A stretch of 64,000 bases of DNA from Nocardioides eburneiflavus (GCF_004785795.1 NZ_SRRO01000001.1:1240001-1304000), one strand, 5' to 3'; counted from the first letter of the stretch, positions 51,798-60,431 are shown. Made by a program: numbers and translations. Notes: generated by a model from the letters alone, not told the origin.

Positions 51798-52880
51798 TCA
51801 ACGTGACGGCGCCGTCGGCTCGTTAGCTGCTACCGAACCGCCTAGGAGCGTTCCAGCTCGCTCAAGCATGTCGGTGGCGAAGCGCTCGCTGAAGCCAGCA
51901 GCGAACCCACTGATAGCAAAGAACGCAAAGGACGAGGCCTCCGAGGCTGACGCCGTGGCACCGCTGGCGACTATGCCGGTGAGCAGGGCGAAGTACGCGA
52001 CTGAGCCGAAGATCGCTCCCACTGCCGGGCGGAGTCCACCGAGAAGTAGACGCTGTCTCCTCGACGCCGTGGAGTCAACAGTGAGGTCCCCCGTAGACAT
52101 GCGCTGCACGACACTGATTAGGGCACCGAGGGCGGCCATCGTCGTGGCACCGGCGGGGCTTGCGACGTCGAGTGTCGAGGACCATAACTCGTCGGCGACT
52201 AGGGCGAGAATGACAACGATGGCCAGGGTCGGGACGGTGCCAAGCAGTGAGCCCATGAAGTACTCGTACCGCGACTGACGCTGAATGAGGATCTCGACGC
52301 GACGCTTCGCTGCATCGACTTCCTCGGTAGTGGACTCGAGAATGCGAACTTCAGTGGCTTCGTCGGGAGCCTGTTCGGCAGCCAACTGGTCGGCTGTACC
52401 CAGAACGCGAGTCAGGGCGGAGTACGCGTGATCTGTTGCTTCATCCAGTTGCGGCTTCAGTTTGGGACTGGAGAATGCCACGCGCGCTTCACGCGCCAAG
52501 ATCTTGCACTCAATCTCTTGGGCGACCAGGGCGCTCGGTGCTGAATTGAAGATCGAGTGAACCGTTCGATCAGATGCAAGGAGGCACCCGCCAACGATGT
52601 TGACGCAGTAGTACTCCTTCTCGATACCTTCGTGAAGCTCTGCGAATCGTGTGCGAAGGCGGGGCAGTAGCCAGTTTCCCGCGTTCGCGTCGCCATGTCG
52701 CTCGGGCTTGACCGCAAGATGCCAAGCCTGAACCAGGTGTTTGAAGGACGGGCGTCCCGCAGAAGCGGCCTCGTACAGATCTGGAAAGAGCGCTGCCGAG
52801 TTCTCATCGGGATCCTCGTCACGTTCAACTCCAGCCGTGTTGGGTGGAGCGTGACGTGGTTCGGGAGCCATCTCCGCCAT
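51798..52880 (-). CDS. Four-helix membrane protein, unknown function
   Basis: A 360-residue protein. The soluble N-terminal 205 residues include a predicted coiled coil just before the membrane (STTEEVDAAKRRVEILIQRQ). Four membrane helices follow at about 208-229, 241-260, 278-303 and 315-335, with GFAAGFSERFATDML at the end. ATG 52880 has GGAGG about 7 nt upstream; the in-frame GTG at 52895 lies inside that ribosome-binding site and is rejected. I do not recognise a family with confidence. In a mobile region such membrane proteins can be effectors, but nothing proves it. Confidence 0.7.
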   Translation of the reverse strand: MAEMAPEPRHAPPNTAGVERDEDPDENSAALFPDLYEAASAGRPSFKHLVQAWHLAVKPERHGDANAGNWLLPRLRTRFAELHEGIEKEYYCVNIVGGCLLASDRTVHSIFNSAPSALVAQEIECKILAREARVAFSSPKLKPQLDEATDHAYSALTRVLGTADQLAAEQAPDEATEVRILESTTEEVDAAKRRVEILIQRQSRYEYFMGSLLGTVPTLAIVVILALVADELWSSTLDVASPAGATTMAALGALISVVQRMSTGDLTVDSTASRRQRLLLGGLRPAVGAIFGSVAYFALLTGIVASGATASASEASSFAFFAISGFAAGFSERFATDMLERAGTLLGGSVAANEPTAPSR

Positions 52881-52916
52881 TGCGCCCTCCTCCACTTACC
52901 CAGACAATCCGTGCAG

Positions 52917-53072
52917 CTACTCGGACTTAGGGTTCCCCCCCGACTCCTTCGTGGGTGGTGAGGGCGCCTCGGGTGGTTCTACCCGGCGCGGCGGATCTGA
53001 TCCCTCACGAGTTGGCTTCGGGGGTTGTTCAGGGCGACGGCGCGGTCGTTCAATCTCCATGACGTGGGCCAT
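52917..53072 (-). CDS. Possible 51-residue Pro/Arg/Glu-rich protein
   Basis: A short frame (MAHVMEIERPRRRPEQPP...GGNPKSE) ends 37 bp before the membrane-protein start and on the same strand. It has no clear ribosome-binding site and low complexity. The frame is also open upstream into the tail-sheath relic. It may be non-coding. Confidence 0.25.
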   Translation of the reverse strand: MAHVMEIERPRRRPEQPPKPTREGSDPPRRVEPPEAPSPPTKESGGNPKSE

Positions 53073-53122
53073 GATCGCGAGCGTAGTGATTGTGGGCCCA
53101 AGCCGATAGGGCCACCGAACCC

Positions 53123-53500
53123 CTACTCCACCGCTCGACCTTGGGCGCACAGGCCGATTCGTTGCACGATGAAGTGGGGCCCGCCGTCGACGACCGCTTC
53201 GGCATCCCATCGGGGATCAGACCGAAAGTGCGGCGGCGTCGAAGTAGGCAGCTTTTGATCGCCCGGCGTCTTGTAGCGGGTGCAAACCGCCGCGCCGAAG
53301 TTGTTTCTGGAGCGTTCGGTTGCGCTCAAACACCGCCCGGTTCGCGCCCTCCTCGATGAGGTGCTCGAGGTAGACGAACAGGCGTCGGACATTGACGTAC
53401 TTCCATCCCGACGGGGCGTCTGGTGGGGTGCGTCTTGGCGCCGCCTGTCGGCGCCGTCCGGATCTGGTTCAGGTCCGGATGGTGCATCCGTCGCCGCTCA
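53123..53500 (-). pseudogene. Decayed contractile-tail sheath protein gene
   Basis: Three minus-strand frames together resemble the C-terminus of phage/eCIS tail sheath proteins. Around 53480-53440 one frame reads LNQIRTAPTGGAKT (family: INxIR..pGxG..WGARTL). At 53432-53217 another reads GWKYVNVRRLFVYLEHLIEEG then AVFERN (family: WxYVNVRRLFxYxExSI, AVFEPN). At 53215-53123 a third ends PHFIVQRIG (family: AEFVIFRIGQ). A stretch after AVFERN is missing. At least two frameshifts and a deletion make it a pseudogene, and no other tail genes remain nearby. Confidence 0.55.
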
Positions 53501-53560
53501 GGACATCGGTGCATACTCCGTAGACAGGCACCGCCCCCTTGGCGACGTGAAGGATGGGTC

Positions 53561-53860
53561 ATGAAGGTTGAGTTGCTCTACTTCGACGGGTGCCCAAACT
53601 GGACGGTGGCTGATGAGCGCCTCGCGGAGGCTGTCCAACTCGTGCCACGTGATGACGTCACGGTTCATCGGCGCAAGGTAGAGACGCAGGAGGACGCCAT
53701 CGCCGTCGGCTTCGCCGGTTCCCCGACGATCCTCGTTGACGAGCACGATCCTTTCGCGACTGGTGATGAGCAGGCGGGATTGGCGTGCCGCGTTTACTCA
53801 ACGCCGGATGGATTGGCCGGGTCGCCCACCCTGGCGCAGTTGGTCGAGGTGCTGTCATGA
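53561..53860 (+). CDS. Small thioredoxin-like protein (DF-family seleno/cysteine protein type)
   Basis: A 99-residue protein with a thioredoxin-like start (KVELLYFDGCPNW) in which the single Cys of the GCPNW motif is the likely redox residue; relatives have selenocysteine or a second Cys there. GFAGSPTILVDEHDPF provides the cis-Pro segment, and GLACRVY a further Cys. An AAGGA site precedes the ATG. The stop overlaps the next start (ATGA). Such genes often accompany metal-resistance loci, but none is seen here. Confidence 0.75.
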   Translation: MKVELLYFDGCPNWTVADERLAEAVQLVPRDDVTVHRRKVETQEDAIAVGFAGSPTILVDEHDPFATGDEQAGLACRVYSTPDGLAGSPTLAQLVEVLS

Positions 53861-54144
53861 AGCGGCTCGTAGGGTTCCTGCTTGGCGCCTACTTGCTTCT
53901 TGCCGTGGGCAACAAGGTGGCAGAGGCCGCCGGCGCGAGGCGATGCCACTGCGCGGACGAGTGCTGGTGCCGACGTCCTGGCTTGAGTCTCTTCCGATGG
54001 GTCTTCCCATGGCACAGGAATCGGCACGACGATGATTCGCAAACCTTCGACAACCGGAATCCTGAAAGCCGCTCGCTAGTCGTCTTGATCTCCGGATCAG
54101 CCGCGATCAGTGCACGCATTCTCTCGTTCGGCGATTCACACTAG
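53857..54144 (+). CDS. Small Cys-rich membrane protein
   Basis: A 95-residue protein with one N-terminal membrane helix (about residues 4-20) followed by a Cys-rich segment RRCHCADECWCRRPGLSLFRWVFPWHR. Four Cys close to the membrane surface could bind a metal or a thiol. It is translationally coupled to the thioredoxin-like gene, so the two probably act together. The C-terminal 40 residues are not distinctive. Confidence 0.65.
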   Translation: MKRLVGFLLGAYLLLAVGNKVAEAAGARRCHCADECWCRRPGLSLFRWVFPWHRNRHDDDSQTFDNRNPESRSLVVLISGSAAISARILSFGDSH

Positions 54145-54153
54145 CCTCAGTTC

Positions 54154-54474
54154 GTGTCCCAGAAATCGGATCGTCGGCAGGCACGTGAGGCGATAGCGAC
54201 CTACCACGAAGCGAAGCTCGCCGAACTCCTCGCGCACGTAGCCGAAGCGATCGACCGGTTCCGCAGCGGCGAACTTGAGGCCTTCGACGTAGACGAGGTC
54301 CTGTTCCAGTACTCACGTGCCGCGAAAGAGCTCTGGAAGTTCTGCAATATCGGCAACGTCCAGATCACCGCGCGCCAGGTGCATGAAGGCCCGCCTATCG
54401 ACTGGTGGGAACGCGGGGCACCAAAACGTGCACGACGTCCCGCCAACGAAGTGCCCACCAGCGAATCTGGGTGA
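54154..54474 (+). CDS. Small helical hypothetical protein
   Basis: A 106-residue, mostly helical protein (REAIATYHEAKLAELLAHVAEAIDRFRSGEL...AAKELWKFCN) ending with IDWWERGAP and a basic tail. Homologous short proteins are widespread in actinobacteria without a known role. A TAGCCT box ends 6 nt before the GTG start, so the transcript is probably leaderless and separate from the preceding pair. Confidence 0.65.
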   Translation: MSQKSDRRQAREAIATYHEAKLAELLAHVAEAIDRFRSGELEAFDVDEVLFQYSRAAKELWKFCNIGNVQITARQVHEGPPIDWWERGAPKRARRPANEVPTSESG

Positions 54475-54573
54475 CCGCCACGCGATCGAACGGGCGTCTT
54501 ACCGGCTCCGCTTCTCGGGGACATCCGGATCTGCCTGGGGGCTCGGGCCTCGATCAGGCGACGATCCTGGCTC

Positions 54574-55491
54574 CTAGATCCGCCACCCGCCGGGCTGCGA
54601 GCAAGCTATGTCCCACGTCTTGTGGAGCATTTCCCAAGCTGGGTGACCGACGACGACGCCGAGATACTCGCTCGTCGTCGCAAGGGCGATGCGGCTGCCG
54701 TAGGGAACACCCGCCGTCCACGGACCGGTCAACCACGCAGGTACCTGCTCGAAGGCGAAGGTGATCCAGTTCTGCGCGAGGCTCGGCTGCTCGCCGTGGA
54801 TCATCGACGACGACGAGCCCCACGCATAGTCCTCGACACCGAGCGCGCCGGGCAGGGTTGGAGCCAGCTTCTCGATGCTGAGCTTGGAGCCGATGCTCGG
54901 CGCGTACTGGCCCCTGATCCTCTTCCAAGAGCGAGTCTCCACCAGGGCGAGGATGTGCTCGATCTCTTCGGAGGCTTCCAGATTGGGGTCGACGGTGGCG
55001 TCGAGAAGCGTCGTGTGTCGCCGCGTGGCGTGCAGGCGGGCGAGACGACGAGTGAGCGCACGCTGAGCCCGGACCTCGGACGTGACCGCTGGATCCATGA
55101 CCGACGACGCCCAGATCGAAGACTCGTAGACGGCACGACCGACGGCGACCGCTCCGACGAACGAGGACTGTGTCTCAACAAGGGCTGCGTAGCCGCGAAG
55201 CGTGTCGGCCACTGTGTGCAGGTCAAGCCGCGCCTCGTCGCGGACCAGGTCTGCCACGGTGCCGTAGCGCTCGTCGAGCGGGACGTCCCGGTCGTCGACG
55301 AAGGCAGAAGCATCCAGGGCCGGCCAGTCTTGTTTGGCGAGGCTGGAGAAGTCACGCGCGACAAGACGGGCCGATTCGACCAGCAAGCCTCGGACCTTGT
55401 CGGCGATCATCCCGTTGACCTGGATCCGGGCGACCATCTCCTCGACCGAAGGGATGTTGGACGCACCCTGATCGCTCGGGTCGTCGATCAT
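54574..55491 (-). CDS. Helical protein of unknown function, possibly HEPN-like
   Basis: A 305-residue soluble protein, mainly helical. YAWGSSSSMIHGEQPS near residue 225 resembles the S-x3-HG segment of some HEPN/DUF5677-type proteins, but the family is not certain. The start at ATG 55491 (MIDDPSDQG) was chosen since upstream residues are low-complexity. It lies 76 bp downstream of the DUF4145 gene on the same strand and belongs to the same accessory run as the HEPN/Toprim gene. Confidence 0.6.
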   Translation of the reverse strand: MIDDPSDQGASNIPSVEEMVARIQVNGMIADKVRGLLVESARLVARDFSSLAKQDWPALDASAFVDDRDVPLDERYGTVADLVRDEARLDLHTVADTLRGYAALVETQSSFVGAVAVGRAVYESSIWASSVMDPAVTSEVRAQRALTRRLARLHATRRHTTLLDATVDPNLEASEEIEHILALVETRSWKRIRGQYAPSIGSKLSIEKLAPTLPGALGVEDYAWGSSSSMIHGEQPSLAQNWITFAFEQVPAWLTGPWTAGVPYGSRIALATTSEYLGVVVGHPAWEMLHKTWDIACSQPGGWRI

Positions 55492-55567
55492 CGGGGCCGC
55501 CCTCGGCCGATCTCGTCGGGCGATACACACGTCACGACTGCGGGCCGGCGTGGGGACAATGGCCTAG

Positions 55568-56293
55568 TCACTGCCGTCCGGCCCGCGCGCGCCGCACGCG
55601 CGCCGGGTGGACGAAGAGGTATTCGACGAGCGCGTTCACCAGCCGGCTGAGCTCGTCGGCCTCGTCACGGGAAACCGGCTCCAGCTCAAGCGGGTGGGCT
55701 CCCGCGTTGCCGAGAACGCGTACGTGGTCCGCCCAATCGGCCAAGGTGTCATCGAGATCTCCGTCCGACGCCATCTGTCCAAGTTGTGCGTACAGGCTGC
55801 CCTTGGCCCGAGCGGTCTCTGACCCTCGTTGCGTTACGATCTCGGCTAAAGCTCCGCGGAACATCACCGCGGCCGCGCGTGGGCTATTTGCACTCAAGCA
55901 TCGCTCGGCCTCGGCGATCGCGTCTGCCACTGCTCTCGGAATGTCCGGGTCGCCCCGTCGCATGCCCGGACTGGGCCACCAGTGCACGCCGCGCCATTCG
56001 ACGACGCCTGACCTTCCGCCATCGCGCTTGCGCTGGCCGCCGACGTATTGCTCTTCCACGACGACGACGTTCTGCCGGCACCCTTGGCACTGAAGAATGA
56101 CCAGTTGCTCTTCGTGAATTCTTTCGTGATGTCCGTCATGGGCGATCGAGTACCCACCGGACTCATCGAAGGTAACCGGAGCGGTGCCCTGTGGGGTGAA
56201 GTTGCTAGCCCGACCGCAGCGGGGGCACGGCCCGTACGGGTAGGTCGAGTCAGGCAGTTCGTGTTCAGACTTGGGTGGCAGGCCATCACTCAT
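55568..56293 (-). CDS. DUF4145 (HEPN-like) protein with zinc ribbon
   Basis: A 241-residue protein. A zinc ribbon is formed by C23/C26 (CPRCGR) and C69/C72 (CQGCR). The DUF4145 domain covers residues about 120-230, with the signature ADHVRVLGNAGAHPLE. DUF4145 is an HEPN-clade domain seen alone and on type I restriction subunits. It probably takes part in nucleic-acid defence, but no enzyme activity is proven for this form. The original upstream gene was the HEPN/Toprim gene now interrupted by IS256. Confidence 0.75.
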   Translation of the reverse strand: MSDGLPPKSEHELPDSTYPYGPCPRCGRASNFTPQGTAPVTFDESGGYSIAHDGHHERIHEEQLVILQCQGCRQNVVVVEEQYVGGQRKRDGGRSGVVEWRGVHWWPSPGMRRGDPDIPRAVADAIAEAERCLSANSPRAAAVMFRGALAEIVTQRGSETARAKGSLYAQLGQMASDGDLDDTLADWADHVRVLGNAGAHPLELEPVSRDEADELSRLVNALVEYLFVHPARVRRARAGRQ

Positions 56294-56606
56294 AGACCAG
56301 GACGATAGGTGCTGCCACCGACAGTCGCCGATCAGACGCTTGGCTTCTTGGCCGCAGTCGGACCGCGCAGAGGGGTGCGGCCGTCAGAGAAGTCGGCGCG
56401 CCCCAACTACGTCGCGGAGCAACCGCGCACGCTGCCTCACGAGGCATCTCGGCTGCGGGTGCTAGCGCCCAAAACGTGCTGAAAGCAGCTGCCAGACTGG
56501 GCGTCGAAGATCTGATCCCGACGCCTCAGCGCGGGTCAAGCGGGACAGTCATTCCGCCGCCTACGCCGCCGTCCACTAAGTCAGACGATCAGGCAGGCGA
56601 CTGCCG
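56294..56606. other. Gap upstream of the DUF4145 gene
   Basis: 313 bp between the DUF4145 start and the severed end of the HEPN/Toprim gene. I see no coding frame, RNA or clear promoter box in it. Confidence 0.4.
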
Positions 56607-56698
56607 TTAGTCGAACGCGTGAAGAATGGCTTCGAACACGGCTTCCACGCCAGTCCAGTCAGATTCGGTCGACTCGGCGCCCTCCAGGGCTCGTTCGA
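56607..56698 (-). pseudogene. Severed C-terminal end of the HEPN/Toprim gene
   Basis: Read on the minus strand from the target duplication, this encodes ALEGAESTESDWTGV and EAVFEAILHAFD, then stop TAA at 56609-56607. Joining it to 58131-59211 across the IS, counting the 9-bp duplication once, gives 1,164 nt, exactly 388 codons, in one frame. It is the native C-terminus lost from the gene on the other side of the element. Confidence 0.8.
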
Positions 56699-58130
56699 GT
56701 TGAGTCCATGGGCGTGGTGTACGACGGGCCCGACGTGAGCGTGGCGTCCTGACATAGCGACGGCCACCGCGTGATCCTTCAGAAGACCTGCGAAAGCACG
56801 ACTGAAGGAGTCACCACGATGACCGTCGACCCCAACTCTATTGACCTGCCCACGTTCATGACCGAGCACCTGGCGCGTGCCGAGCCCGACCTACTCCGGA
56901 CCATGTTGTCCACGTTCGTGCAGGCGTTGATGTCGGCCGAGGCCGACGCGATCTGCGGCGCCGGCTACGGCGAACGCAGCCCGGAGCGGACCAACTCCCG
57001 CAACGGCTACCGGACCCGGGACTTCGACACCCGCACCGGCACGATGGAGGTTGCAATCCCCAAGCTGCGCGAGGGCTCGTACTTCCCCGACTGGCTCCTC
57101 GAGCGCCGCCGTCGGGCCGAGCGGGCCCTGACCACAGTGGTGGCAACCTGCTACCTCCTCGGGGTGTCGACGCGGCGGATGGAGAAGCTCGTCGAGACCC
57201 TCGGCATCACCAGGTTGTCGAAGTCGCAAGTCAGCGTGATGGCCAAGGAGCTCGACGCGCACGTGGAGGACTTCCGCACCCGGCCACTCGACGCCGGGCC
57301 GTACACGTTCCTGGCCGCGGACGCGTTGACGATGAAGGTCCGCGAGGGCGGGCGGGTCGTGAACACCCACGTCCTGGTCGCGACCGGCGTCAACGCCGAT
57401 GGGCACCGCGAGATCCTCGGCGTGGACATCTGCTCGGCCGAGTCCGAGGCCGGCTGGCTGACCCTGTTCCGCGGCCTGAACGCCCGCGGCCTGAGCGGCG
57501 TCAAGCTCGTCACGTCCGATGCCCACAGTGGCCTGGTGGCCGCGATGACGGCGACCCTGGACGGTGCCGCCTGGCAGCGATGCCGCACCCACTACGCGGC
57601 GAACCTGATGTCCGCGACACCAAAGTCGTCGTGGGGCTGGGTCAAGGCGATGCTGCACTCGATCTACGACCAGCCCGACACCAAGGCCGTGCACGCCCAG
57701 TTCGACCGCGTCATCGACACCCTGGACGAGAAGCTCCCCGCCGTGGCCGAGCACCTCGAGGAAGCCCGCGCCGACATCCTGGCCTTCACCGCGTTCCCGA
57801 AAGAGATCTGGCGCCAGATCTGGTCCAACAATCCCAACGAGCGCCTCAACCGCGAGATCCGCCGACGCACCGACGTCGTCGGGATCTTCCCCGACCGCAA
57901 CTCCGCCATCCGACTCATCGGAGCCGTCCTAGCCGAGCAGCACGACGACTGGGCCGAGGGCCGCCGCTACCTCGGACTCGACGTCCTGGCACGCTCCCGC
58001 ATCGCACTCATCAACACCAACGAGACCACCGACCAGAAGGAGGACCTGACACCCGCCGCACTCACTGCCTAGAGTGCAGCCACCGGATCACGCGGTGGCC
58101 CCTTCATCCACCACGACCGTGGACTCGACC
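56699..58130 (+). mobile_element. IS256-family insertion sequence, copy 2 (1,432 bp)
   Basis: It has the same ends as copy 1 (GTTGAGTCCATGG at 56699; GGACTCGACC ending 58130). A perfect 9-bp target duplication CTCGTTCGA lies at 56690-56698 and 58131-58139. Its orientation is opposite to copy 1. It interrupts the HEPN/Toprim gene. Confidence 0.95.
56819..58072 (+). CDS. IS256-family transposase
   Basis: A 417-residue transposase identical to the copy at 47489, with the same DDE residues and the same GAAGGAG ribosome-binding site 8 nt before the ATG. Identity over the whole element implies recent transposition. Long frames antisense to it are shadows. Confidence 0.94.
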   Translation: MTVDPNSIDLPTFMTEHLARAEPDLLRTMLSTFVQALMSAEADAICGAGYGERSPERTNSRNGYRTRDFDTRTGTMEVAIPKLREGSYFPDWLLERRRRAERALTTVVATCYLLGVSTRRMEKLVETLGITRLSKSQVSVMAKELDAHVEDFRTRPLDAGPYTFLAADALTMKVREGGRVVNTHVLVATGVNADGHREILGVDICSAESEAGWLTLFRGLNARGLSGVKLVTSDAHSGLVAAMTATLDGAAWQRCRTHYAANLMSATPKSSWGWVKAMLHSIYDQPDTKAVHAQFDRVIDTLDEKLPAVAEHLEEARADILAFTAFPKEIWRQIWSNNPNERLNREIRRRTDVVGIFPDRNSAIRLIGAVLAEQHDDWAEGRRYLGLDVLARSRIALINTNETTDQKEDLTPAALTA

Positions 58131-59211
58131 CTCGTTCGACCTTCCTTCGGAAGGCGCGCTGGATGCGGTCCTTGTGCCCGCCGATCAGTTGACCCTGATA
58201 GGCGCCGAGCTTCTGATCCCAACCGGTCCACTGAACCGGGACAAGCGTCTGGCTGTCACGGAGCAGTTCCTCGCCGAGGTACATCTCCAGTGATCCCGCT
58301 AGCCCGTTGACATCCATCGGCACTGGGATGTCGCTCTGCGGACCAAGGGTCGGATAGCTGCGCAGCAGATCAAGGTTGGGGTAGTGCACCACGCGGTATG
58401 TCGGCGGGAGGCTGGCATCGATGGCCGCCAAGGCAGACCGCGACGCGGTGTCGTTGTCGGCCAGGACAACGACCCGGTTGGCTACACCAGCACCTACAAA
58501 GCCGCGAACTAGGTTCACCAGATGACCCACGCTGCCTGGTGCACCGCGGTCGAAGTCCATGAAGCGTAGGAATCCTTCGAGATGCGGATGCGTCACCCGC
58601 ATTGCGCTGGCGAGAAGTTTCGAGTCAGAGGATCCCTCGGTGAGGACAATCAGTGGTGCACCCTTCAGTAACTCGTCTTGATTGTCGGCCCGGGCCCTGT
58701 CGGCGAGGGCTTCGCCGGGAGTGACTAGTTCGTAGCGAACGAGGTCGTCCAGCTCGTATCGGACGAGAGCGTTTTCGTCGACAACTGCGTCCAGATGGAG
58801 GCGCAGTTGAGTGCGCAGATCCATACTGAAGAACGGCTCTCCGTAGTCGTCGTAAGTGGCGTATGGATCGTCGCTGTTCAGATAGGCGCGAACCTCAGTG
58901 CGAATAGCGGCCGCATTACGAACTTCTACGCCCATCTCGTCGGCGCCTGGGTTCGGGTTCCGGTCCAACCAGGCTTGAGTGTGTTGCTCGAACTCGGCAG
59001 AGGCCACTCCCGGCGTGAACCCCAGCAACCGTAGGCGATCGCGCAGGTGAGCCACCGTTGACTGGTAGGCATAGCCCGGTCCATCCGCGATCCGATTCTC
59101 CTCGGATACTGACTCCGACTCCTGGAACAGTGCGAGGAGGTCGTCGAGATAGCCCTCTCGCTGCGTCAGCACAGGGTGACCGTTGATCGCGATCCAGCTA
59201 TGGGCGGACAT
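58069..59211 (-). CDS. HEPN/Toprim-type protein with C-terminus replaced by IS sequence
   Basis: A 380-residue product as it stands. The N-terminus (SAHSWIAINGHPVLTQREGYLDD) resembles HEPN/Toprim-associated N-terminal domains. A Toprim fold lies at about 185-290, with Glu192 in LIVLTEGSSDSKLL and the DxD in VVVLADNDTASRSA (252-254), plus MDFDRG at 218-223. Toprim nucleases of this kind occur in antiphage systems. IS256 copy 2 removed the native last 27-28 residues and added about 20 from the element (SSPRSWWMKGPP...). The Toprim core is intact, so partial activity is possible. ATG 59211 is preferred over GTG 59217. Confidence 0.7.
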   Translation of the reverse strand: MSAHSWIAINGHPVLTQREGYLDDLLALFQESESVSEENRIADGPGYAYQSTVAHLRDRLRLLGFTPGVASAEFEQHTQAWLDRNPNPGADEMGVEVRNAAAIRTEVRAYLNSDDPYATYDDYGEPFFSMDLRTQLRLHLDAVVDENALVRYELDDLVRYELVTPGEALADRARADNQDELLKGAPLIVLTEGSSDSKLLASAMRVTHPHLEGFLRFMDFDRGAPGSVGHLVNLVRGFVGAGVANRVVVLADNDTASRSALAAIDASLPPTYRVVHYPNLDLLRSYPTLGPQSDIPVPMDVNGLAGSLEMYLGEELLRDSQTLVPVQWTGWDQKLGAYQGQLIGGHKDRIQRAFRRKVERGSSPRSWWMKGPPRDPVAAL

Positions 59212-59651
59212 GGGCACATGCTGCAGGATGCGAGGAACGATGCGATACTTCCGCGGATCACGCGCAGGGGTCCACTAGAACTTGAGCGCGAGCCCCGCTG
59301 ACCGCCATTGGGTGCCATAGCGTGCCCCGGGTGCGTCTTACCGTCGCGTGCCGGGCAACGTCCGTTCGCGATGGTCGCGACCACGTGTCGCCGCGCAGCC
59401 CCCGTTCCCTGCCACGCCGGGTCGGCGACGAAGGCGTAGGCGCGCTTCTTGGGGAGCTTGCGGTCCGAGAAGCAACTTCGGCCCCGCCTACACAGATGTA
59501 CTACTCCACCGCAGCCGGTGCGATCGGCGGCGTGGGCACTGTGGATGGGTTCGCGAACACGGCAACTACGTGGCGCTGTCCGAGCCGTGGGTCACCATCG
59601 GCTCGAGCGTCAACGGCACCTCGATACGACAGTCGCCCTGGGTGTTTGACG
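59212..59651. other. Unassigned interval before the expansin gene
   Basis: 440 bp with short overlapping frames on the plus strand only. A stretch near 59560-59660 (GNYVALSEPWVTIGSS) looks protein-like but has no start, family or ribosome-binding site, and may be a relic. Confidence 0.35.
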
Positions 59652-60431
59652 TCAGTGCCTCATGAACTGTTTCTTCGTGGCCTGAGTGACATCAGGCAAG
59701 ATCTTCAGGGCTCGAATCGTGAGCGTCTGACCGTAGATGTCGGTCACCTTGATCCTCTCTCCGCACCCATGGCCCTCGGGAGAGAGGAAGTAGTTGTACT
59801 CGGTGCGCTTGAGGCGCCTCCACGTGCCCTGGTAATTGACCGACAACCGGGCGACCGGATTCCGGTGGTCGATCACCTGAATCCCGCACCACCATTGGCT
59901 CGACCCGACCTTGTACCGAAGCGAAATGCCGGCGGCGGCCTTCTTGCGGCTCAGGAGCTTCCAGGTAATGGGAGTCTCGCCCGCGTGACGATCGTCGAGC
60001 TTGTCAAAGGCCAAGGGGTTCAGGTCGAGCTGGTGCAAGCGGCACGATCCCGGGCACAGATTGGTGATCCGGACGATGACCGACTTGCCGTTCTTGACCC
60101 CCGTGACCTTGACATAGGCGCCACAAGCGTTCGCCGTGTCGTAGTCGTAGGTGTTCATGGCCGCGGTCATGACCTCGGTACCGGCATCGTACGAACAAGC
60201 CCCCGCGGCACCGTTCGCGTCATAGAAAGTCGCCATACCGGCGTACCTCTTCCCCGGCTTAATCCTACGCGCCAAGGGGGCCTCGTCGGCCTTCATCGCC
60301 TGCACCGCAACGGTTGCCGCTGGGACTCCCGAGCTCGCGGCCGATGAGGCGCCGAGCGCCACCGCGCCGCCGCCGACCGCGAGCAGCGCAGCGGTGACCG
60401 CTGCCATCCTCCATTGAACGTTCGTGACCAT
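59652..60431 (-). CDS. Secreted expansin-like protein (EXLX family)
   Basis: A 259-residue protein. The N-terminal hydrophobic segment (residues about 8-28) is a signal peptide or anchor. Domain 1 is a double-psi beta-barrel (GMATFYDANGAAGACSYD, CGAYVKVTGVKNGKSVIVRITNLCPG, LDLNPLAFDKL) with several Cys. Domain 2 is a CBM63-like beta-sandwich (SQWWCGIQVIDHRNPVARL, YNYFLSPEGHGCG). Bacterial expansins loosen plant cell walls without hydrolysis and aid root colonisation. ATG 60431 (MVTNVQWRM) is the likely start; a more distal in-frame start at 60473 is possible. Confidence 0.82.
   Translation of the reverse strand: MVTNVQWRMAAVTAALLAVGGGAVALGASSAASSGVPAATVAVQAMKADEAPLARRIKPGKRYAGMATFYDANGAAGACSYDAGTEVMTAAMNTYDYDTANACGAYVKVTGVKNGKSVIVRITNLCPGSCRLHQLDLNPLAFDKLDDRHAGETPITWKLLSRKKAAAGISLRYKVGSSQWWCGIQVIDHRNPVARLSVNYQGTWRRLKRTEYNYFLSPEGHGCGERIKVTDIYGQTLTIRALKILPDVTQATKKQFMRH

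Noticed and set aside
56891..57754. Long frame antisense to the IS256 transposase
   Set aside because: It duplicates exactly with the element and has no independent features; a shadow of the transposase.
47431..58130. Composite IS256 transposon carrying the accessory genes
   Set aside because: Each IS copy has its own, different target duplication, so the pair did not insert as one unit.
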